Part shown: piece by piece, positions 56,821-64,000 of the stretch
Layout: every line of letters begins with the position of its first letter
Numbering within the stretch: position 1 is the stretch's first letter
From: Linnemannia hyalina
Taxonomy: Eukaryota; Mortierellomycota; Mortierellomycetes; Mortierellales; Mortierellaceae
Assembly (NCBI GenBank): GCA_019671135.1
Contig: JAHRHY010000017.1
Coordinates: 434,001-498,000, forward strand
DNA length: 64,000 bases
Direction: 5' to 3'
Notes under the pieces: model-generated
What the model saw: only the letters and a program-made list of their open reading frames with translations
The model's database searches: none
Told to the model about the DNA's origin: nothing
Program-made: the position numbers and the translations under genes

Positions 56821-57752
56821 TCTCACGGCACCTTTCGTTTTATTTCCTTTGTTATTTTTATCTCCCTCGTTGTTTCTTTTTCAGCCGTTTCTTTCGTATT
56901 TTTGTTCATCCTTTTTGCCCCTTCTCATGATCATGACCTTCAAAACTCCATTTTCATCGTCACCAAGACATCTTTTTTTTCTCAGTAACAACAATTGCCA
57001 CAACAACAAAAAAAAAAGTTCAAGCAATGCTCCAACTTAGATGTGGGACTTGCAACATCCTTTGTAACGAATAAACCCCCTTTCTCATTCATCATTCGTG
57101 CTCTTTTGTTGTTTGTTTTGCAAAAACGGGTGAATGTGAGAGTAACAGGCCTATCGACGATGTTTGCTGGCCATTCTTTCGTACAAGCAAAAATAAAAGG
57201 TCGAGGATAAAGATCTCTTTCAACTCTGGGAGGATCACGGAGCGACTCATCTTCTCGCTCTTTCTTCCCCAGTCGTGGTAGTGGAAAGAAGAAGTGTGGA
57301 GGAAAGGGTGAGAGAAAAGGGATAGATAGGGCCAAAAAGGGATGGGGCAGTCTACGTCAATCATTGAAGCGCGTTTTGTTTCTTGTAACTAGAGCAAAAT
57401 CGTCAATTCATCACATTTTAACCTTGGGGGGGAGGCACCATATTCAATCGATTGCATCGTAAAAAGGGGGCGATAATGTAACCTGATACTGAGAAAGAAA
57501 GAAAAAAAAACAGGTGGGGGTTCTAGAACGTCGCTGCGATGGCCTCCTCCTCCCCCTCTCTGATGGGTTTATTCACGGGATGTATTAGCATGTTATCCGT
57601 GCGCGATACTTTTGAGGGTACAGCATGACAATAGAGGCAGCACAGCTCCATCCTGAAGGCTGTGGGTATGAATTGAGTACATCCAAAGATGAGATGAATG
57701 CAATGAAAACGAATCCAAACGTGGGGGTAAGAGCAAGAACAAAAAAAAAAAA

Positions 57753-57806
<54 letters not shown>

Positions 57807-60599
57807 AGAGAGAATGGAGACTAGATTGTTCGGAGGATAAGTCAATCCACGATGGTAGCACCATGTCAACAGACACAAAGGGGCCGAGGAGGGAAAGAGG
57901 GGAAGAGGAAAGAAAATGGATCATGGAGTAGCGAACACGAATGTAAAGAGCGAGGGTCAAGGGTTGAAGCGAAGCGAGCGAGAAAATCTAAACAAAAAAA
58001 GCAAAGTCAAAAAGCGGCGACGCAAAGCAAAGTAAAGCAATGCTAGCCAAGTATTATCGTGAAAGGTTCAGGGGTTAAGAGATCATCTACGAAAATGTGA
58101 AAGAGAGATCCGAGGGTGAGTAAGTTGTGTACAAATGTTGACAAAGAAGGTATGTTGTCGAGGAGCCATTCTAGGTTGTGTCTTCCTGTCTGTGGGAAAA
58201 AAGGGATGGAAAAGGCAGAAAAGAAATGGCAACAAAAAGCGAAATATGAGCCCATCGTGACGAGAAAGAGTGGCAATGGGAGGAATGAGCGTACATGGTG
58301 AAGAAATGAAAAACGAAAAAGCTACGAGGGAATGACCCCCTTTTTCCTTTCGCTTGTGCTCCTACATCCACAGCCCTCAAGTCCTTCGACTGGCCCAGAG
58401 CGATGCTCTGGCCAGCCAATAGATGGAGGGAGGGGGCGCCAGCCAAATGATGGAAGAGAACAAACAAACAGACAATCATAGACACACCGATCGTCTTCGT
58501 CTGTTCTCTGTGTGGAATCCGCGGAGGAAAAAAAAGGTTAAATGAAAACAAACAAAAAACAAGTAGAATTTCAATCGACCAATTGCTCAGAGAAAAGAGA
58601 GAACGCGTGCTGGGCGCGTGTATCCATTCGAGTTCTGAGAGTTGCGTCGATGCATCGATTGTCGCAGCAAATAGGCATTTCGAGGGTGGACGATATCTAT
58701 TTCATTTTGATCCTTATTGTCCTCATGCAGCCAATTAGCCGCAGCATTCAATTAGATGTCGCAAGGCACAGCAAGGTGAATAGATCCAGTGAGTAAGAAG
58801 AAAGAAATGCCCATGCATACAGACAGACAAATGTTGACTCCTATCATCGCCACTCCTTACTTTCCTATTATCTATCGGCGAAAACGTGGAAAGAAAGTTG
58901 AGAGGGAAAGGGGGTGCAAGATAAGAACACTTTCACATACACTCATGCTGTCCTTTTTTGTCAAGTTACCAAGCCAACGGAGAGTACATGCCAAGTGACG
59001 AACTCATTTTTCCTGCTTCCCGCGCACCCTTTTCCACCCTCTCCTCATTGTCTCTCTCCTTTTTTGCCGTTTTTGTTCTCTCTGAACTCTCCATCCCCCT
59101 TACTGCTCTTCCCTCCTGTTTTCTGCGAGATTTACCATTTTCATATCACTTGGCCGCACATTCTATCTGTCGTTTGCTCCAATCAGCCCAGCGATGGGGC
59201 GGAGCAGGACAAAAAATTAAGCCATTGACATCTCTGTCGTCATAGGTCAAAAAAAAAAAAAAAAAACGCCTAACTAGCATCGTCATTGCTCCGTACAGCA
59301 CTGCAATGCTGCAATGCGGGGCATGTGGACGAACATGCCATCGAATAGTTGCCTAGCCAACTGACAAAACGGAATAAAGAAGTCAATTGACTTTAAGGTG
59401 TGTTAAAAGCAGAGATTGGAGGAGACAGGGGAGGAAAGAGCCACGTTTCGTTGCATTCATTTTCGTGTAATTTTTACTTCATAGCATCGATCGGGTTGTT
59501 TATGTTTGTAGCTCGCCAAGCTTTGATACTAACCTTTCATGTGTTCGATATTTGACATTTTGCGGCGCGTGAAATAAAAAAGGGCGCGGGATGCACTTGA
59601 TGCAAAAAAGAACACAAAGAGAGCAAACAGGAACAGACAACAAGTTGTTGAGATGGAGGGGGGGGGGATGCTTTTGTTTACATTTTCGCTGATTTTTGCT
59701 TGACACAGGAAAACAACAGAAACCACGCAGTGCAACACAAGAACCTGAACCGGGATCCCCCCTTTGTTGTTTTGTTTGTTGTTCACCTTTGTGTTCTCCC
59801 CCTTCGTGATCGCGTAGTATTTTCTGCCGAAGTGCCCATTTGGCAACAATCGACAAGACAGCATGGTCGTGTTACTCTAGTTGTAAATTGGTCCATGTGT
59901 TCAAAAAAGTTAATTCCATCCCACTCACCCACTCTCCCGCTCTCGACCCCATTTTTTCGCAATTGATGTGTGTGCAATTGAGTTGAGGAGATAATGCCTT
60001 CTTCGTCGTCACTCCTGAGTCCTTATCCCTTGCACATAGCCACGCACTTTTTTTGTTTAGTCAAACTCAATTGAGATTGACGAGGCAATGAAAAAAAGAA
60101 AAGAGCCTTATGTTTGTTATGTGATTGGTACCAATACGGCGAGAAAGCCCCAAAAAAAAAAAAAAAAAAAAAAAAGGCAGAAACACAGAGGAGAAGGTAG
60201 AAAGAGGGTAAGTGGAGCAAGCGTGTGTGTAACATTTATTTATTGCGTGAAATGTGAAATGCAATGAGAGCACAAGAAGTATGAACTATTCGAGCGAAAC
60301 GGGAAAAAAAAGTCTCCCAACGAGTGTAACTTGGCAAGAAGAAGAATGACACATACAGCCCTCATTTGTTGGAAAGTGCAAAAATGAACGCTTGGAAGAT
60401 ATGAATGAGAATAAAGTGCTTTTTAATATTGTACAGGTAGAGAAAGGTATGTGGAATGCTATAAAATTGAATTTTTTTTTGGTAGAGAAAGACGGCGGGG
60501 TCGGACCTGAAATGTGCATGCGTGACAAACACCCCCTCGGAGCGAGAGACGAAGGATGGGTACAGAGAATCTTCAGAAAATCGTCTTAATGGGCCTGTC
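56821..60599. other. 3.8-kb gene-poor interval
   Basis: The first part is the SEC16 3' UTR. I find no family match or consistent exon chain in the rest on either strand. Visible: poly(A) plus (AG)n at 57741-57801, a poly(A) run at about 59249-59266, a G9 run near 59660 and a 24-bp poly(A) at 60152-60175. Confidence 0.45.
57741..57801. repeat. Poly(A) plus (AG)n microsatellite
   Basis: About 20 A followed by about 20 AG dinucleotides. No coding role. The A-run joined to a dinucleotide array could be an old retroposon tail, but no retroposon body is visible. Confidence 0.9.
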
Positions 60600-60911
60600 T
60601 CATACAGCGGGATGGATGTCGTATGAGATACTGGCAGGAGATCCAGGGGAGGGGCTCTGAACGACAATGAGGTTCGGTACACTTTGGTCCTCCATGGGTT
60701 CGTTGGCGATATCATCCTCGTCATCGTCTGGGTTGTCGTTCTCGCCGTTCTCGTTGGTAGGGACGTCGTCTTCGAGATCGGGTAATGCGTGGACTTCCTC
60801 AACGACGACGGCATCCTCGGATCGGCGGCGGTAGTTGTAAGCGGTCTTGGACATCACGGATAGCGATTGCAGGTTGATGATTGGAGATGAGGGTGTGGGG
60901 TACGCCGGCAT
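60600..60911 (-). CDS. Small acidic hypothetical protein
   Basis: An open frame of 103 residues: MPAYPTPSSPIINLQSLSVM, SKTAYNYRRRSEDAVVVEEV, then an acidic stretch (LEDDVPTNENGEN...DDDEDDIANEP) and a serine/proline-rich end. I recognise no family. Support for a real gene is a TATA box 111 bp upstream and an AATAAA-like signal downstream near 60240. It is divergent from CTF18. It could also be a chance frame in a GC-richer island. Confidence 0.5.
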   Translation of the reverse strand: MPAYPTPSSPIINLQSLSVMSKTAYNYRRRSEDAVVVEEVHALPDLEDDVPTNENGENDNPDDDEDDIANEPMEDQSVPNLIVVQSPSPGSPASISYDIHPAV

Positions 60912-62138
60912 TAGATGCTGGAGATAATAGTTTCAAGATGAATGAATTTTTTTTCGAAGGTAGAAAAATGAAAATAAAGAAAAGACGTTGGATGGTGAGG
61001 GAGGTGCGGGCATGGCGGGAGTTTTTATACTAAAGGAGGAGAGGAAGGAGGGCTATGCTCATTCAATCATGGTGCCTTGATGAACGAAAGAGAGTGAAAG
61101 GAGGAGGCCCTTCTATTGTCACCCAGTCAATGAAAGGGGGAAAGGAAGGGGATCTCATTGAATTGAATTCTATTGCTTGATACACCCAACGACAAAAACA
61201 GTAGAGGATCGTGGAAAAATAAAGCGTAAATAGATATGAAAGTAGGACAAGCTTAGGCCAATGAATAAGATAAAGTAACAGAGATAAAGAAAAGTATGGG
61301 CGCGAATGTGAGTGAGAAAGAGAGATGGAAAAAGTAGAGTAGAGAAGTGAAGGAAGAGGTTCAAGAGTCAAATGGTCGGTAAGAATGTGTGTGATGAGTG
61401 TTTGTGTATTTGTGTGTTTCTTAGGGTAAAAGTAGAAGCAACAGTTATGAGGGTATGAGTAGATTGTATGTGTGTGCACGGACAATGGTTCTGAAGAAAC
61501 CCTAAAGATCGGGAGGAGAGAGAGGGCTTCTACTGTCCAAGATAGAGTAGAAACAAACAATTGACTTTTCTTCATATCACTTTTCTGTCTCATCCTGCCC
61601 TGCCTGTCGTGCTCACACTCCCTCAGACACCACGCTGCAATGTTTCTCTCTCCCCATCATCATCATCTTTTACTTTTTATTTCCATCTTTCTGTCCCCCT
61701 CTTCTCGTTCTTCTACACAGTGCAGTCAGTACGGCTCACGATTGTTGCACTGCCTATTTCTCCACGGCGGCAACTGCTCTCTTTTCTTCGATCACTTTTT
61801 GCTTTCTGTCCTCGCTTTCCTCCTCCGCGGAGAAGGGCACAACCTCCACGCGAGCAAGTAAGAAAAAAAAAGACAGTCTTGACCTTTAATTTAACTCACG
61901 TGATGTTTATGTTTTTCGACACGTTGTCCAGGCGCGTCCTTAGAACGACCTGTCTCTTTTGTTCATTTTCATACAAACAGCAACTGCATTCACCGACACC
62001 AAGTAGCAGGATACAACATCTCTCGTCGCAAGGGAGTAAAGGAGTAGAAGCAAGAAGGAACACATCAGGGCACTTCTCTCTGGTCATAAAAGTACAAACT
62101 TCATTCGACAGAACCTGACCATCTGCAACGACAACAAG
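60912..62138. other. Divergent upstream region before CTF18
   Basis: Contains the TATA box of the minus-strand ORF and, from about 61570 to 61850, CT-rich sequence on the plus strand that suits a promoter/leader for CTF18. No coding sequence recognised. Confidence 0.45.
61022..61029 (-). promoter_or_regulatory. TATA box (TATAAAAA)
   Basis: On the minus strand TATAAAAA lies 111 bp upstream of the ATG at 60911, a normal fungal spacing. Confidence 0.55.
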
Positions 62139-64000
62139 ATGGCCGACAATGGTAAACCAACGGCCTTGGTAGTACCTGAAAGATAGACGAAGGACATTAC
62201 AAAGGAGAAAGATAAAGATCTACGCGCGTCTAACCCAAATCTCAATTACCAATGAATAGATAATGAATACATGAGCCAGGGCTCAAGGAGTGGGGAGTTG
62301 TCGACATATCCGCTCAGCGGCGCAACGCTTGTTTCCAGCCTCACTCCAGCCCCCACAAGTCAGCCAACCAGGAAGTCTAGGATCATTATGGATTCGGATG
62401 ACGAGATGGAGGACGACATTGTTGCGCGCGACGAGGATGACTTGTTGAGTACGCCGTTGGGATCTCAATCGCTGGAGATGAACTTTGGTCAAGACTTTGC
62501 AGCTGCTTCAAGCACATCCTCCAGATCAGCCCGTCTGGACACGAACAATAACAACCAGGACGACCGGATACACGCCAATACAGTCCCCCTTGGGTCCAGT
62601 GTTTCTAATCACGGACAGAGTAAACTTTCGACATCTGCGCAGGACGACAGCGATCTTTTTGGCGATGATTTCTTTGCTCAGTTCGGAGCCGATGGCGAAC
62701 TTGAGTTTGAGGAGAACCAGAACAAGAAACCCCTCTTTTCTCGGCGGATACCACTCCTAGAGGCTTCGGATGAATCACTTGATGGCCCCAACAGCGACGA
62801 CCTGGGACTGGAGAAGCTCAGTATCTCTCAAACACATCGGACCAAATCGGGCGCGCCGGCTGTCACGGAAACGACTCGGTCATCACATACTGCGTCCTCA
62901 AGTACGACTATCACCTCTGCCATCCCACCACGCCTCAGTTCATTTGGTCGTCCCTCTACTTCGGCGGGACAAAGATCGTCAAAGAGCCATGAACATAGTC
63001 TACACGAAGAGGAACTCTACGAGATGTCGGCGAGACAGCAAGATGCCATGTTGGACGACATGATCAAGGAGGACGAGATGCTCAGGGATGAGGAGGCAGG
63101 AATTCAGGAGATTCTTGATGCACAGTTCCATGAGCAGGAGATGATGATGACGCAATTCCAGACCTCTGACACTAACAAGCGAAAGGTCCCCGAAACAGCA
63201 ACACTCTCTACCTTCACGGACACAAACGACACTTCCCAGACCCTTGCGGAATACGATCGATTCTTGGAGGAGTCAGCTTTGATCAACAACTCTGCTCTTG
63301 AGAATGCTGTTGAGGCGAGCAAGAGGTCAAGGTTGCAACGGCCAGCGCCCTCTGCTAAGCCAGGACTGTCGACGAGAAGCAATGTGCCAGAAGTGAAAAA
63401 GTACGATTACACACTTCCGCCTGCAACTGGATCGTTCATCAAGGCCAAGAGCAGTTCAGGAACCACATTCTATCTCGCCAAAAAAGTGCGCACAGATCAA
63501 TCAAAGGTGAGCGTTAGTCTTTTTCTCCGCAAAGAGAGTTACTTTTGAATGGCGTAAAATGGTCGCGTTTTTGCTAATGACATTACTTTCCACTTGTATA
63601 AAATACCTTCATGCAAAAGTTGCTAGCAAATGAAAAGGGCGCCTCGCTGCTTTCGGTGCCGATCCACAGGATGATGGATGAACTGGAGCTCGAGATCAGG
63701 AATCAAAAGCAGGAAGATGTGCAGCGTTTACTGGAAGGAGAAGATGACGTCTTAGATCTTGACGAAGATCCTACAAGTGGCTCGAATGAGCGGCTGTGGG
63801 TTGACAAGTATCGCCCCAAGAATTACACTGATCTCATGGGCGATGAGGTATAGCCATCGTGTATTGTGCGTTTCTCGACACTGTTAGATTGCATGAGTGT
63901 CAAAATAGGACCCTAACACACTGCCACCATATTTTTTATAGCGTGTCAACCGCGAGGTCCTGAGCTGGATCAAGGAATGGGACCAGTGTGTTTTCGGCCG
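62139..64000 (+). CDS. CTF18: Chromosome transmission fidelity protein 18 (partial)
   Basis: Four exons are seen before the window ends: 62139-62151, 62260-63506, 63620-63847 and 63942-64000 (515 codons plus two bases). Ctf18 is the large subunit of an alternative clamp loader (with Dcc1, Ctf8 and Rfc2-5) that acts on PCNA in replication and sister-chromatid cohesion. Exon 1 has 13 nt (MADN) and joins DNEYMSQGSRSGEL in exon 2. The N-terminal 400 residues are acidic and serine-rich. The diagnostic part is LWVDKYRPKNYTDLMGDE joined to RVNREVLSWIKEWDQCVFGR, the segment just before the AAA+ domain in Ctf18 proteins. The ATPase core is beyond the window. Confidence 0.9.

Overview
The window is nuclear DNA of a filamentous fungus. 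Genes are split by short introns with GTAAGT-like donors and TAG/CAG acceptors, CT-rich leaders precede start codons, and the proteins are eukaryotic: mitochondrial Qcr8 and succinyl-CoA ligase, Trm13, Sec16, Ctf18, UCH and ABCC transporters. The many-repeat Myb-like protein, the F-box/LRR families and the mix of LINE, LTR and Tigger elements suggest an early-diverging lineage such as Mortierellomycotina. That placement is an inference from gene style. Exon structures were assembled by hand by joining reading frames across splice sites; in each multi-exon gene given a CDS call the joined length is a multiple of three, apart from the last gene, which runs off the window end.

Layout. 0.5-6.9 kb is a compact housekeeping block: TRM13 (+), QCR8 (-) and the succinyl-CoA ligase beta subunit (+); the last two are head-to-head and share a 366-bp promoter region. 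A 5.2-kb stretch without a recognisable gene follows. 12-17.8 kb holds a YdcZ-like small membrane transporter, an Arb2/FAM172-like gene and an F-box gene, with a truncated F-box copy behind the last. 19.4-34 kb is a tandem pair of full-length ABCC (MRP-type) transporters, separated by a 2.27-kb Tigger/pogo-type DNA transposon with 182-bp terminal inverted repeats. 34.2-37.1 kb is a 942-residue Myb/SANT-repeat protein.

37.2-45.7 kb is a mobile-element graveyard: a 5'-truncated, decayed LINE with target-site duplication and poly(A) tail, a solo LTR nested inside it, a divergent pair of F-box-LRR copies (one frameshifted) and a Tc1-like remnant. 45.9-48.8 kb returns to dense genes: UCH hydrolase (-), a DUF202 membrane protein (+) and a small three-exon basic protein (-) that no long ORF reveals. 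SEC16 (49.9-56.8 kb) is six exons and 2135 codons long, with expanding glutamine-rich repeats. A 3.8-kb gene-poor interval, a small acidic ORF and the first 515 codons of CTF18 close the window.

No operon-like or clearly new multi-gene system was found. The strongest non-standard observations are the nested transposition history, the unreported small gene at 48.2-48.8 kb, the inverted F-box-LRR pair with near-identical 84-bp units, and the shared insertion in the second nucleotide-binding domain of both ABCC transporters.
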